Shown here in pieces: positions 7,769-15,560 of a DNA stretch of 28,394 nt. Each line of letters starts with the position of its first letter. The first letter of the stretch is position 1. Position numbers and translations under genes: made by a program. The notes below the pieces were generated by a model. It was not told where the DNA came from, did not search any database, and was given only the letters and a program-made list of their open reading frames with translations. Source of the DNA: Ardenticatenaceae bacterium (GTDB lineage: Bacteria > Chloroflexota > Anaerolineae > Promineifilales > Promineifilaceae); contig JACKBU010000041.1 in the NCBI GenBank assembly GCA_020634395.1, positions 1 to 28,394 of the forward strand. Direction: 5' to 3'.

Positions 7769-9187
7769 TCAAAAGCACCGCCGCAGCGCTGACTGCGCCG
7801 CGTGGTAGCCGCACATCCCATGCACCCCGCCCCCCGGCGGCGTCGCCGACGAGCAGAGGAAGAGGCCCGGCAGCGGCGTAGTGTAGGGGTCCAACTGTGG
7901 CGTGGGCCGCGTAAACAACTGCCGCCAGTTTTGCACCCCGCCGTTGATGTCGCCGCCGACGTAGTTGGCGTTGTAGCGCTGGAGTGCCTGCGCCGTCATG
8001 GTGTGGCGGGCCAGGATCGTGTCGCGGAAGCCAGGAGCAAAGCGTTCAATTTGTGCTTCAATAGCCCCGGTCATATCCGCTGTGCTGCCGTGAGGGACGT
8101 GGCAGTAGGCCCAGCCGGTGTGCTGGCCGGCCGGGGCGCGCGTATTGTCAAACAGGCTTTGTTGGGTAACGAGGGTGTACGGCCGTTCCGCCAACTTTCC
8201 TTGCCAGACCCCGCGTTCGCTCAGAGCAATTTCCTCTAACGCAGCCCCTAGATGCACCGTACCGGCACGGCGGCAGGCGCCGGCCGTCCAGGGAATCGGC
8301 TCGCTCAGTGCCCAATCTACCTTGAACACGCCGGGGCCGTAGCGATAGCGCTGCAATTGGCGGCGGTAGCCGGACGGCAGTGCCTCCCCGGCAATGGCTA
8401 GAAGTTGACGCGGGGTTATGTCCAGCAGTACGGCGCGGGCTGGCGGCAGGTCGCGCAGCGCCTTCACCTCGTGGCCGGTGACGATTTCACCGCCGAGCAG
8501 GCGCAGGTATCCTGCCAGGGCGTCGGCGATGGACTGGCTGCCGCCGCGTGGCAGCGGCCAGCCGACCCCGTGTCCCAGCGCCCCCAAGACCAGGCCAAAC
8601 GCGGCCGTCAGCGGCCACTCCAGGGGCATGATGGCGTGGGCGGCCATTCCGGCGAAGAAGGCGCGGGCTTTGCCAGACCTAAACAGCGTCTGTGCCAGGG
8701 CGGCTGCCGGCCACAAGGCGCGTAGGCCAAAGCGGGCCAGGGCCACGGGGTGGCGCGGCAGACCCAGCGGCCCCAGAAATTCGTGGGCGATTTTGTCCCA
8801 GTCGGCGACGGGCTGGGCCAGCAGGCACTGGTAGCGGGCGGCGTCGGGGCCGAATTGCCCGGCCGTTTCGGCCAGGCTGCGGTGCAGGGACACGGCCGTG
8901 CCATCGTCAAACGGGTGGGTCAGGGGCAGGTCGGGCTGAAGCCACTGTAGGCCAAACTGCCCCAAATCGAGTGTGCGAAAGAATGGTGACCCCATGCCCA
9001 ACGGATGAATGGCCGAGCAAATGTCGTGGCGAAAGCCGGGCAGGGTTAATTCGGCCGTGCGCATGCCGCCGCCGATGGTGGGTTTGGCCTCCAACAGCAA
9101 TACAGCCAGCCCTTGCCGGGCCAGGGTAATGGCCGCCGCCAGGCCGTTTGGCCCGGAACCAACGATGATTGCGTCGTAATCAGGCAT
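7769..9187 (-). CDS. FAD-dependent oxidoreductase, phytoene-desaturase/PYROXD2-like
   Basis: About 472 aa. The N-terminal dinucleotide-binding motif is YDAIIVGSGPNGLAAAITLA (residues 4-23), followed by LEAKPTIGGGMRTAEL, which is typical of the CrtI/PYROXD2 amine-oxidase-like group. The C-terminal FAD-binding motif is GLFLCSSATPPGGGVHGMCGYHAA. The group covers carotenoid desaturases, isomerases and uncharacterised homologs; this one looks like the uncharacterised type, so a carotenoid role is only a guess. The frame opens at a GTG at 9226, but the ATG at 9187 puts the Rossmann strand at the usual distance from the N-terminus. Neither start has a clear Shine-Dalgarno. The GC content appears higher than in the genes to its left. 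It stands alone, about 200 bp from its upstream neighbour. Confidence 0.85.
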   Translation of the reverse strand: MPDYDAIIVGSGPNGLAAAITLARQGLAVLLLEAKPTIGGGMRTAELTLPGFRHDICSAIHPLGMGSPFFRTLDLGQFGLQWLQPDLPLTHPFDDGTAVSLHRSLAETAGQFGPDAARYQCLLAQPVADWDKIAHEFLGPLGLPRHPVALARFGLRALWPAAALAQTLFRSGKARAFFAGMAAHAIMPLEWPLTAAFGLVLGALGHGVGWPLPRGGSQSIADALAGYLRLLGGEIVTGHEVKALRDLPPARAVLLDITPRQLLAIAGEALPSGYRRQLQRYRYGPGVFKVDWALSEPIPWTAGACRRAGTVHLGAALEEIALSERGVWQGKLAERPYTLVTQQSLFDNTRAPAGQHTGWAYCHVPHGSTADMTGAIEAQIERFAPGFRDTILARHTMTAQALQRYNANYVGGDINGGVQNWRQLFTRPTPQLDPYTTPLPGLFLCSSATPPGGGVHGMCGYHAAQSALRRCF

Positions 9188-9217
9188 GAAACGGATAGGC
9201 AATATCGGAAATAAGAA

Positions 9218-9425
9218 TTGATCCACAGATTACGCAGATTTCGCAGATTGAAAACCTAAGAGTCTGCGTCATCTTGTCGTGATCAAAAGTAGGTTGCAGT
9301 CATTCCTTTGGCCTTGCTCAGGACAAAGTCCGAGCGGAGTCTGCGGAGCGAAGAAACCCTTTTCTTTTCAATAAAGTAGTGGATTCTTCCTCAAAGACTC
9401 GTCAGAATGACAGGCGAGTGACGAT
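9218..9425. repeat. Repeat-rich spacer: two imperfect palindromes of degenerate words
   Basis: Near 9224-9275 the words ACGCAGATT and TCGCAGATT repeat and are followed by an inverted AGTCTGCGTCATC. Near 9320-9412, GCGGAGTCTGCGGAGCGAAG and GGATTCTTCCTCAAAGACTC form a second loose inverted pair ending in CAGAATGACA. The two resemble dispersed non-coding repeats and share their design with the palindromes at 11503, 18486 and 19355. No gene was found here. Confidence 0.5.
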
Positions 9426-10193
9426 TTATGATTTGCGGAACAGCCGCCGGCTGAAGTGGATGGGCAGGTAGATGGCTGATCGGATGGCAGCATTATGCCA
9501 GATGTTGCCTGCTTCTGACCACTGCACTTTTTTGTCCACACAGACGGAGGTGAGGGTGGGTTCCTGACCGCTGGCGTCAAAGTAGGCCGCCAGATTGCGT
9601 AAGGTATCGAACCAAAATTTATCTTCAGCCTTGTGGCCGAAGCCCAGGCGGAAGCTGGCCTCGTAGAGGGGGTCGCTGCCGCGGACGAGGGCTTGAATCT
9701 GGATGACTGTAACGCCGCCAGCGTCGCTGGCGTCGGGGGCGCGGCCATCAGCGCTGGCGCTGAAGGTGATCATGCCGGCAAACATGTGGCCTTGCGGCGT
9801 CATGAAGGAAAAGGATTCGTCGTCGGCGTAGATGACGCGCACGCCGGTGGAGAGTTTGGCCCCGCCGGGCATGGTCAGGTTGAGCACGGCCACTTCGCCG
9901 GGGCGCACGCCTTGCAGCGGGCCATAAAAGTTGTTGCCTTTGGGCCAGAAGCTGGGGAAATTGGCCTTCCACGCGGCGATGACTTGCTGGGGGGTAACGG
10001 CCGTATCCTGCAAACGGATGCGGTAAGTCTTTTGCCACAGTTGACCGAAGCCTTGCAGTGGACTCATTGGCCGCCGCCCCTGAACGTTGAGGTTCATGGC
10101 CTGGTCGGGAATGGTCCCGACGTCTAGTTTATCGACAGGCGTGGCCCAGTTGGCCGCGTCGCGGGGGGGATTGGGATTTGCATTTTCGCTCAT
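9426..10193 (-). CDS. Hypothetical protein, possibly SRPBCC/DUF1990-like
   Basis: A 255-aa soluble protein that I do not firmly recognise. Visible text includes GRRPMSPLQGFGQLWQKTYR, an alternating strand pattern (VAVLNLTMPGGAKLSTGVRVIYADD, FSFMTPQGHMFAGMITFSAS, GVTVIQIQALVRGSDPLYEA) and then helices (FWFDTLRNLAAYF). The pattern recalls helix-grip SRPBCC or DUF1990-type proteins, where a strand with F(S/T)xxTPxGH is followed by a strand ending in R and a C-terminal helix. The ATG is preceded by GGAGGT at a good distance. The gene follows the two STAS genes on the same strand, separated by 95 bp, so it may be cotranscribed with the partner-switching module. The function is unknown. Confidence 0.65.
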   Translation of the reverse strand: MSENANPNPPRDAANWATPVDKLDVGTIPDQAMNLNVQGRRPMSPLQGFGQLWQKTYRIRLQDTAVTPQQVIAAWKANFPSFWPKGNNFYGPLQGVRPGEVAVLNLTMPGGAKLSTGVRVIYADDESFSFMTPQGHMFAGMITFSASADGRAPDASDAGGVTVIQIQALVRGSDPLYEASFRLGFGHKAEDKFWFDTLRNLAAYFDASGQEPTLTSVCVDKKVQWSEAGNIWHNAAIRSAIYLPIHFSRRLFRKS

Positions 10194-10288
10194 GGATTAC
10201 CTCCGGTTGGTAAGCTGGCGCAGCGGGCCGGCGCAGCGGCCACGCGCGCTTTGCGGAACAGGCGTATAGGGTTGTCAGAAATTGGGAA

Positions 10289-10648
10289 TCAGGCCGGGGC
10301 GGCAACGGCCGTTACCGCCGCATCTTCACTCTCAAAAATACCAATGGCTTCATTCAAACGGGTCAGGGCAAAAATCTGCTGGTAATGGTCGGTCAGGCCG
10401 AAGGCCAACAGGCGCTGCTTCTGGCGCTGTACGCGAATGAGCAGCGTTACCAACAGGCCGATGCCGGAACTGTTCATATAATCCAGCCCTTCAAAGTTGA
10501 CGATGATGGCCTTGGCCCCGCTCTGGCTGGCGGTGTTATAGGCGGCCATGAGGGTGTCCTCAGACTGAGCGGTCAGGTCGCCCTGGACGTCTATAACGTA
10601 AATCTGATCTTTGCGAGAACGGACGTTTGCGGTAAGTGGATTGTTCAT
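10289..10648 (-). CDS. STAS-domain anti-sigma factor antagonist, first
   Basis: A 119-aa single STAS domain: IYVIDVQGDLTAQSEDTLMA, then AIIVNFEGLDYMNSSGIGLL and a C-terminal helix pair ending in IFESEDAAVTAV. The conserved phosphorylatable Ser is Ser60 in the motif DYMNSSG, as in SpoIIAA and RsbV. Such antagonists bind an HATPase anti-sigma kinase when unphosphorylated and are reactivated by a PP2C phosphatase. Both partner types are fused in the protein encoded just upstream (12720-11092). AGGAGAG lies about 4 nt before the ATG. It is paralogous to the neighbouring STAS gene. Confidence 0.92.
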   Translation of the reverse strand: MNNPLTANVRSRKDQIYVIDVQGDLTAQSEDTLMAAYNTASQSGAKAIIVNFEGLDYMNSSGIGLLVTLLIRVQRQKQRLLAFGLTDHYQQIFALTRLNEAIGIFESEDAAVTAVAAPA

Positions 10649-10727
10649 AACACTCTCCTTTAGGCCGGTAACAAGCGGCGCACAGCGAGTAGACCTGGCT
10701 GCTCACCACTGGCTATCGCCAATTGGG

Positions 10728-11051
10728 TTACTGAATTTCCATAAAATCAGACAGCCGGGTGATGGTGAAAATCTCTTTGTAATGCTCGCTCAGACCGGCG
10801 GCGGCGATGGGACGGTGTGCCGCCCGCGCCCGGGCCAACAGCCCCACAATCAGGGCAATGCCGGTGCTGTTGATGTAATCGACCCCGGCAAAGTTGAGCA
10901 CAATTTTGACCGGATTGCCCTGCTCGGCCGTGGCGTAGGCGGCATCCAGAGCGGCTTCGGCCAGGCTGTTGATTTCGCCGTGCAGGTCGAGAACGGCCGT
11001 TTCCCCCTCCCATCTCGTTTTAGCGAAAAACGCTGCGGTTTTTTCTGCCAT
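10728..11051 (-). CDS. STAS-domain anti-sigma factor antagonist, second
   Basis: A 107-aa single STAS domain: TAVLDLHGEINSLAEAALD, VKIVLNFAGVDYINSTGIAL and a C-terminal helix ending ITRLSDFMEIQ. The likely phosphorylation site is Ser62 in DYINSTG. It lies between the phosphatase-kinase fusion and the other STAS gene, with GGAG a few nt before the ATG. Two antagonists beside one switch protein suggest either two branches or a decoy/adaptor arrangement. Which one binds the HATPase domain cannot be told from the sequence. Confidence 0.92.
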   Translation of the reverse strand: MAEKTAAFFAKTRWEGETAVLDLHGEINSLAEAALDAAYATAEQGNPVKIVLNFAGVDYINSTGIALIVGLLARARAAHRPIAAAGLSEHYKEIFTITRLSDFMEIQ

Positions 11052-11091
11052 CTTTTTCTCCGTGGTCCGTGGTCCGATTACGGCTCACGGC

Positions 11092-12720
11092 TTAGGACTC
11101 ATTCAAAAACATCACCAACTCAATGGTGTGGTGCTGCGCGTCCTGGCGTACGTTTAGCTCATCGACCATGTTTTGGATGAGGAACAGCCCCCAGCCGCGC
11201 GGCGATTGGTCGCCCGCCAGCTTTGCTTCCAGGTCGGGATGGGTGGCCGTTTTCAGCGGCGGCCCGCCGCCCTCGTCGGTGATGGTGACGCGAATGGATG
11301 TTTCCTCTACAAGCACCTTCAGCCGCGTCGGTTTGTCCGGATCATATTTGTTGCCGTGTTCCATGGCGTTCATGGTGGCTTCGGCAACGGCCGTTTTCAG
11401 CTTCTCCAGTCGGGCGGCCGGGAGCAATCTCGCCACCACTTCCGCTACCCGCTGCATGGCCAGCCGCTCGTTGCCTGGGGCGGATGGAATCTCGAATTCA
11501 ATGGGGGAAATGGAGATTGGCGACTGGAGACTGGAGATTTCAGCCAGTCTCCAATCTCCAGTCTCTAATCTCTCCCCCAGCTGCAACGTTACCAGCGTTA
11601 CGTCATCCTCCTGCTCCCAGCCGGGGCCGGTGAAGGCGGCCAGTTGGTCCAGCAGAAAATCTTTCAGGGTGTCGCCGTTGGCGTGGGTGGCCATCAATTC
11701 TTGCAGGCGGGGGAAGCCAAACATCTCGCGCTGCGGATTGTGCGCTTCCACCAGGCCGTCGCTGTAGAGCAGGACGTATTCGCCGGGAGCCAGGGTTACC
11801 TCTTTTTCGTCATAGCCCATGCCGGGCATGAGGCCCAGCGGCATGCCGGTGGCCCGCAGCTCCACGACGCCGTCGGCGGTGTAACGGTAGGGCACGTCGT
11901 GCCCGGCGTTGGCGTAGCGCAGGTGGCCAGTGGCCGGATTGAGCACGGCGTAGAAGCAGGTAACGAACATTTTGGGCGGAATTTCCTGCACTAGCACGTC
12001 GTTGGTGCGGGCCAGCACCGCGCCAGGCGCCTCCAATCGCTCGGCGGCGGCGCGCAGCAGGGTGCGGGTGGTGGCCATCACCAGGGCGGCGGGCACGCCT
12101 TTATCGGTCACATCGGCGACGACAAAACCGATACGACCGTCTGGGAAATAAATAAAATCGTAAAAATCGCCGCCGACGGCGCGGGCAGGCTGGTAGTAGG
12201 CCGACACGCCCCAGCCATTCAGGGCGGGCAGATCTTGCGGCAGCAAGGTTTGCTGGATGAGCCGGGCCACTTTCAGCTCTTGCTCGATGCGCTCCCGTTC
12301 GGCTGCTTCTTGCTGCTGCTGTTTGACCAGTTGGGCCACTCGCAGGGCGGGTGCGGCCTGGGTGGCCAGGTCGGCCAGCAGCTTGTAGTCGTCGCTGGAA
12401 TATTCCTGCTCGCTAAGGCGGGAACCCAGGTTGATGAGGCCAATCAGTTCGCCCTGGCTGACTAATGGCACGATGAGCCGGATGCCTGCATCACGTATGG
12501 CGGCCAGCGCGGGGGAGTCTAGCTTGAGTTGGTCCACGTCAAGCACGCCGGGATTTTGCTGCACGTAAGCCAACAACAAATCGTTGGGGGCAATGTCCAG
12601 ATCGAGATTGCTGATCTGGGTGATGGGGGTGGAGGGTAGGGGAGAAACGGCCGTTTCCACCACCTCCACTTCTTTCTCCCCTCTAAAATTGCGCCAATAT
12701 CCTCTCAAAGTTGTCATCAT
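11092..12720 (-). CDS. GAF-SpoIIE phosphatase-HATPase fusion (partner-switching protein)
   Basis: A 542-aa fusion that carries both enzymes of a partner switch. Residues 45-130 look like a GAF sensor, followed by a coiled coil at 130-155 (QQQQEAAERERIEQELKVARLIQQTLLP). A SpoIIE/PP2C phosphatase follows: GGDFYD 183-188, VADVTDKGVPAALVMA 201-216, NAGHDVPYRY 271-280, LYSDGLVEA 318-326 and EDDVTLV 371-377. A linker at 384-410 is encoded by an imperfect palindrome. The RsbW-like HATPase comes last: AVAEATMNAMEHGNKYD with Glu447 and Asn451, TDEGGGPP 481-488 and GWGLFLIQNM 509-518. It would phosphorylate and dephosphorylate the STAS proteins encoded next. The ATG at 12720 lies 6 nt after a -10 box, so the mRNA may be leaderless, although GAGG also precedes it. 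Confidence 0.93.
   Translation of the reverse strand: MMTTLRGYWRNFRGEKEVEVVETAVSPLPSTPITQISNLDLDIAPNDLLLAYVQQNPGVLDVDQLKLDSPALAAIRDAGIRLIVPLVSQGELIGLINLGSRLSEQEYSSDDYKLLADLATQAAPALRVAQLVKQQQQEAAERERIEQELKVARLIQQTLLPQDLPALNGWGVSAYYQPARAVGGDFYDFIYFPDGRIGFVVADVTDKGVPAALVMATTRTLLRAAAERLEAPGAVLARTNDVLVQEIPPKMFVTCFYAVLNPATGHLRYANAGHDVPYRYTADGVVELRATGMPLGLMPGMGYDEKEVTLAPGEYVLLYSDGLVEAHNPQREMFGFPRLQELMATHANGDTLKDFLLDQLAAFTGPGWEQEDDVTLVTLQLGERLETGDWRLAEISSLQSPISISPIEFEIPSAPGNERLAMQRVAEVVARLLPAARLEKLKTAVAEATMNAMEHGNKYDPDKPTRLKVLVEETSIRVTITDEGGGPPLKTATHPDLEAKLAGDQSPRGWGLFLIQNMVDELNVRQDAQHHTIELVMFLNES
11503..11577. repeat. In-frame imperfect palindrome encoding the PP2C-HATPase linker
   Basis: The left arm has TGGAGATTGGCGACTGG and ACTGGAGATTT. 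The right arm has CCAGTCTCCAATCTCCAG, then TCTCTAATCTCTCCCCC. The arms are inverted copies of degenerate GGAGA(C/T)TGG words and pair imperfectly around about 11540. The palindrome lies wholly within the fusion gene and encodes the linker near residues 384-408, so it is carried without breaking the frame. Confidence 0.7.
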
Positions 12721-12726
12721 GGCCTC

Positions 12727-12758
12727 ATGATAGCAGAGAACCGTCTGCTAAACGTTAC
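12727..12758 (-). promoter_or_regulatory. SARP-like promoter of the SpoIIE fusion gene
   Basis: On the minus strand GTAACGT (12758-12752), 4 bp, CAGACGG (12747-12741), exactly 8 bp, then TATCAT (12732-12727). The heptamers share xxxACG at an 11-bp period. The ATG is 6 nt after the -10, predicting a leaderless or nearly leaderless transcript. The site overlaps the 3' end of the upstream 7TM gene. Confidence 0.6.
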
Positions 12759-14017
12759 GAGAGTCGTTTTCCCGGTTTTACCCAGACGGAAATTTGTTCC
12801 GGCTGCAATGTTTCCTCAATCACCTCCAACAATTTGGCTTGCAATACATTCATCGCCACCTCATCCCGCGCGGTTTGGGCAAATTGGGCCAGCACCTGCT
12901 GCGCGTCGTACTTTTGCCGGAAAAAGCGGCGGTCGATCACCGTTTGCAGCCGCAGGCGCAACGGATTGAACAAGGCCACACTAATCAGTGTCGAAACCAC
13001 GATGACCAGCGGCGAACGGGCAGCTACCACGCTGCTAAAAGCAGTTTGCAGCAGCAAAATCGTGCCAAAATAAACGAGGGCAAGGCTGGCGGAAACGGCC
13101 GTATACAGCAACGTCCGCCGAATGATGATGTCAATGTCGTACAGCCGATGGCGCAGCAGCGCCACGCCAATCCCGGTCAACGGCCACAGCATCGATCCAT
13201 TCACCATAATGTCCCCGGCAGAAATGCCCAGGTCAAAGCTGAGAAAGAATCCCATGCCCACGGCCAGCGTCATCAGCGCCACGCCGCTGAGCAGCCACTT
13301 CATCTGCTGCCGCTCTCGCCCCTGGCTGCGCCGGTAACGCAGCAGCACCGCCGCCAACACCGCCACAATCGAGAGAAACATGCTGGGCACGCCGACGTTA
13401 AAAAGCAGATTGTAAACGCCTTCAGGATAGCTGCTGAAAAATGGATTGGCAATCTGATAAGCAGAGGAGAGTGGCGCTTCCATAATAGACGCGGCCAGCA
13501 GCGGGAAGAAAAACAAGGCCAACATGCCCAGAATAAAGATGCGCCACCGTGGAGTGAGGAAACGGCCGTTCGGAAACACCGCCAACAAATACAGCACCAA
13601 AGCAAAGACCAATACCCAGGCAAAATTATTCACCCAGGCGACGATTAACGTTCCGGGCAGCGGCGTGGACCGCGTGTAGGCCCCGAAAATGGCATACTCC
13701 GGCATGAAATTCATCAAACTGGCCAGCAGGCTGAGCCCTAAAAATAGCCCCCCCATGCGGGGCACAACGCGGCGACGCAAAATCAGGTTACCAAAGAGCC
13801 CGGTGAGCAAAGGCACAATCAGCCCCATCTGCACCGTGTTGAACCAGCCCACAAAATGATTCCGGTTCCCGCCATCCGCCCCCCACGAGGCAGGAACGGC
13901 CGTTCCCCGGTTCAAATAAAACAGCACACACCCCGTCAGACCCAGCATCAGGGCCACAACGAGGCCAACCGTCGGCCAAATTCGGATGCGGTTTTCAGCT
14001 TCAGCTTTGGAATTCAT
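12755..14017 (-). CDS. 7TM sensor-like membrane protein, paralog 1
   Basis: About 420 aa. Hydrophobic segments include VGLVVALMLGLTGCVLFYL, MGLIVPLLTGLFGNLIL, LFLGLSLLASLMNFM, FAWVLVFALVLYLLAVF and LGMLALFFFPLLAAS, and more follow to about residue 340. The C-terminal signature is RHRLYDIDIIIRRTLLY, then VIDRRFFRQKYDAQQVLAQF, RDEVAMNVL, EETLQPEQISVWV. The same signature precedes the HATPase in some Chloroflexota and actinobacterial histidine kinases, but here the protein stops, leaving no kinase. The ATG at 14017 has GGAG at 6 nt, while an ATG two codons earlier (14023) abuts it, so 14017 is chosen. Unlike its two tandem paralogs it has no evident PDZ-like segment. It lies 34 bp upstream of the SpoIIE fusion, for which it may be a sensor. 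Confidence 0.8.
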   Translation of the reverse strand: MNSKAEAENRIRIWPTVGLVVALMLGLTGCVLFYLNRGTAVPASWGADGGNRNHFVGWFNTVQMGLIVPLLTGLFGNLILRRRVVPRMGGLFLGLSLLASLMNFMPEYAIFGAYTRSTPLPGTLIVAWVNNFAWVLVFALVLYLLAVFPNGRFLTPRWRIFILGMLALFFFPLLAASIMEAPLSSAYQIANPFFSSYPEGVYNLLFNVGVPSMFLSIVAVLAAVLLRYRRSQGRERQQMKWLLSGVALMTLAVGMGFFLSFDLGISAGDIMVNGSMLWPLTGIGVALLRHRLYDIDIIIRRTLLYTAVSASLALVYFGTILLLQTAFSSVVAARSPLVIVVSTLISVALFNPLRLRLQTVIDRRFFRQKYDAQQVLAQFAQTARDEVAMNVLQAKLLEVIEETLQPEQISVWVKPGKRLS

Positions 14018-14050
14018 AAACATCTCCAGTTTTGTGATTGTAAGAATCCC

Positions 14051-14081
14051 ACTCTAGCGATTAACTCTTTAGGAACTCTTT
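14051..14081 (-). promoter_or_regulatory. Candidate promoter with 11-bp direct repeat
   Basis: On the minus strand AAAGAGT (14081-14075), TCCT, AAAGAGT (14070-14064), 7 bp, then TAGAGT (14056-14051). This is a perfect heptamer repeat at an 11-bp period upstream of the first 7TM paralog. It has SARP-like geometry but a different heptamer from the other sites. The -10 assignment is tentative, and TACAAT further downstream is an alternative. Confidence 0.35.
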
Positions 14082-15522
14082 ATTTTTTTGCGGCTTCCGG
14101 CAGCCACACAATCAACGCCTCAGGCTGCATCGTTTCCTGAATGACACCCACCAATTCGGCTTGCAGGGCTTCTAGCGACACCTCATCGCGGGCGGTTTGG
14201 GCAAACTGGGCCAAAATTTGCTGCGCATCATACTTTTGGCGGTAAAAGCGGCGGTCAATAAACGCCTGCACCCGCTGCCGCAACGGGGCAAATAGGGCCG
14301 CAATCAGCAGCGTGGAAACCACAATGATGAACGGCGAACGCTCCTGAGCCACAGAATCAAAGACAGTTTGCAGCAGCACCACGCTGCCAAAATAAACCAG
14401 CGCCAGTAGCCCGGACAGCAGCGCGTAGACCAGCGTTTTGCGGATAATGACGTTTATATCGAACAGTCGGTAGCGCAAAATGGCGATGGCAAAACTGACA
14501 GGCAGACCTAACGAAACAGGCCAGCTTAAGATGGCCCAAAATATAGTCGTATCGAGCTGAATCAGCTTGAACCAATTTAACAAGTAGAAGAGTAAGGTGC
14601 CACCCAGGCTGAGGGCGATGCCAAAGGCGACCCAGCTCACCTGGGCACGGGCAATGCGGTTATGCCGCTGACGAAATACCTGGAAAACGGCCGTTCCCGC
14701 CGCCGCAAAAATTAAAACCGCCTCCACAACCAAAAGCGCCGTCGCCGGACCGTCTACGCCCACCAGCAGTGTGATGATCATAATGGCAGTAGGAATCGCA
14801 TAAAACAAAGTGGTGGTCAGGCGAGGGTGGCGCGTCATGGGCCATAACGGCAGGGGAAAAACAAGCAGGAGTAAAATGAGCGAGGGGAAAAACAGCCAGC
14901 CCCAAAAGAATGTGGCCACCCAATAGGTCGTCCACATGGGCAGCGGCGCAAAATCCAGGGGGATGGTCGTGGCCGCCAGACCAATTTGATTCACAATGCC
15001 GTAGCTGCTGCTGGCCACCAAAAGCAATCGCGCTGCTCGATTATTGGGTCGCAGCCAGAAAACAAGTAGGCCCACCAGAACCCAACTCCAGCCAGCCAGC
15101 TCAGCGCTCATCGCATTGGCCAATCCCCGCAGAATACCGCGCGCCGATAGACGGTGCAGGGTCACGGGCAGCGCCATCGTTTGGCCGTCGCGCCGGATGG
15201 TGTAGACGACCGTGCCGCCCTCAACCCAGTGGGTCGGCGCGGGCAACGGCACGTATTGGGTGGTCTTGGGAGTGGGCTGGTCGCCAACGGCCGTTACCAC
15301 ATCCCCCACCTGCAACGGCGTCTCCCAATCCCCCATAAAATAGCTCAGCCGATAATTGCCGGTGTCCCGGTCATTGTAAAGCATCTGCCAGCCATCCCCT
15401 GGCAAGCACAAAATGAGGATGGTATTGACAAACACAACCACGACAAAGGCACTCACCGCTACCAGCAGCAGCCCCGCCTGACGATCAAAAGTTGTTTCTG
15501 ATGATGTTATTGGTTTTGTCAT
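14080..15522 (-). CDS. 7TM sensor-like membrane protein with PDZ-like segment, paralog 2
   Basis: A 480-aa protein. After one N-terminal membrane segment (LLLVAVSAFVVVVFVNTILIL) comes an outside loop with a PDZ-like stretch (PLQVGDVVTAVGDQPTP, then VVYTIRRDGQTMALPVTL). Six or more membrane segments follow, and then the family tail: RYRLFDINVIIRKTLVYALL, VQAFIDRRFYRQKYDAQQIL, TARDEVSLEAL and TMQPEALIVWLPEA. The C-terminal half is almost identical to paralog 3, while the N-terminal halves differ more. There is no kinase, phosphatase or HTH output domain. The ATG lies 6 nt after a -10 box with no Shine-Dalgarno, which fits a leaderless mRNA. The gap to paralog 3 is 34 bp. A PDZ-like domain facing outside suggests ligand or peptide sensing; that is inference. 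Confidence 0.8.
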   Translation of the reverse strand: MTKPITSSETTFDRQAGLLLVAVSAFVVVVFVNTILILCLPGDGWQMLYNDRDTGNYRLSYFMGDWETPLQVGDVVTAVGDQPTPKTTQYVPLPAPTHWVEGGTVVYTIRRDGQTMALPVTLHRLSARGILRGLANAMSAELAGWSWVLVGLLVFWLRPNNRAARLLLVASSSYGIVNQIGLAATTIPLDFAPLPMWTTYWVATFFWGWLFFPSLILLLLVFPLPLWPMTRHPRLTTTLFYAIPTAIMIITLLVGVDGPATALLVVEAVLIFAAAGTAVFQVFRQRHNRIARAQVSWVAFGIALSLGGTLLFYLLNWFKLIQLDTTIFWAILSWPVSLGLPVSFAIAILRYRLFDINVIIRKTLVYALLSGLLALVYFGSVVLLQTVFDSVAQERSPFIIVVSTLLIAALFAPLRQRVQAFIDRRFYRQKYDAQQILAQFAQTARDEVSLEALQAELVGVIQETMQPEALIVWLPEAAKK

Positions 15523-15528
15523 GATTTC

Positions 15529-15560
15529 ATTTTAATGAACGGCCGTCCGCCAGACGTTAC
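15529..15560 (-). promoter_or_regulatory. SARP-like promoter of 7TM paralog 2
   Basis: On the minus strand GTAACGT (15560-15554), 4 bp, CGGACGG (15549-15543), exactly 8 bp, then TAAAAT (15534-15529). The ATG begins 6 nt after the -10. One ACGGCCGT (15539-15546) overlaps the second heptamer. The geometry is the same as at 12758, 17078 and 18590. Confidence 0.6.

Noticed and set aside
12794..13648. 284-codon plus-strand open frame opposite the first 7TM paralog
   Set aside because: The protein is rich in Gln, Arg and His with no fold-like pattern, and lies antisense to a clear membrane protein gene.
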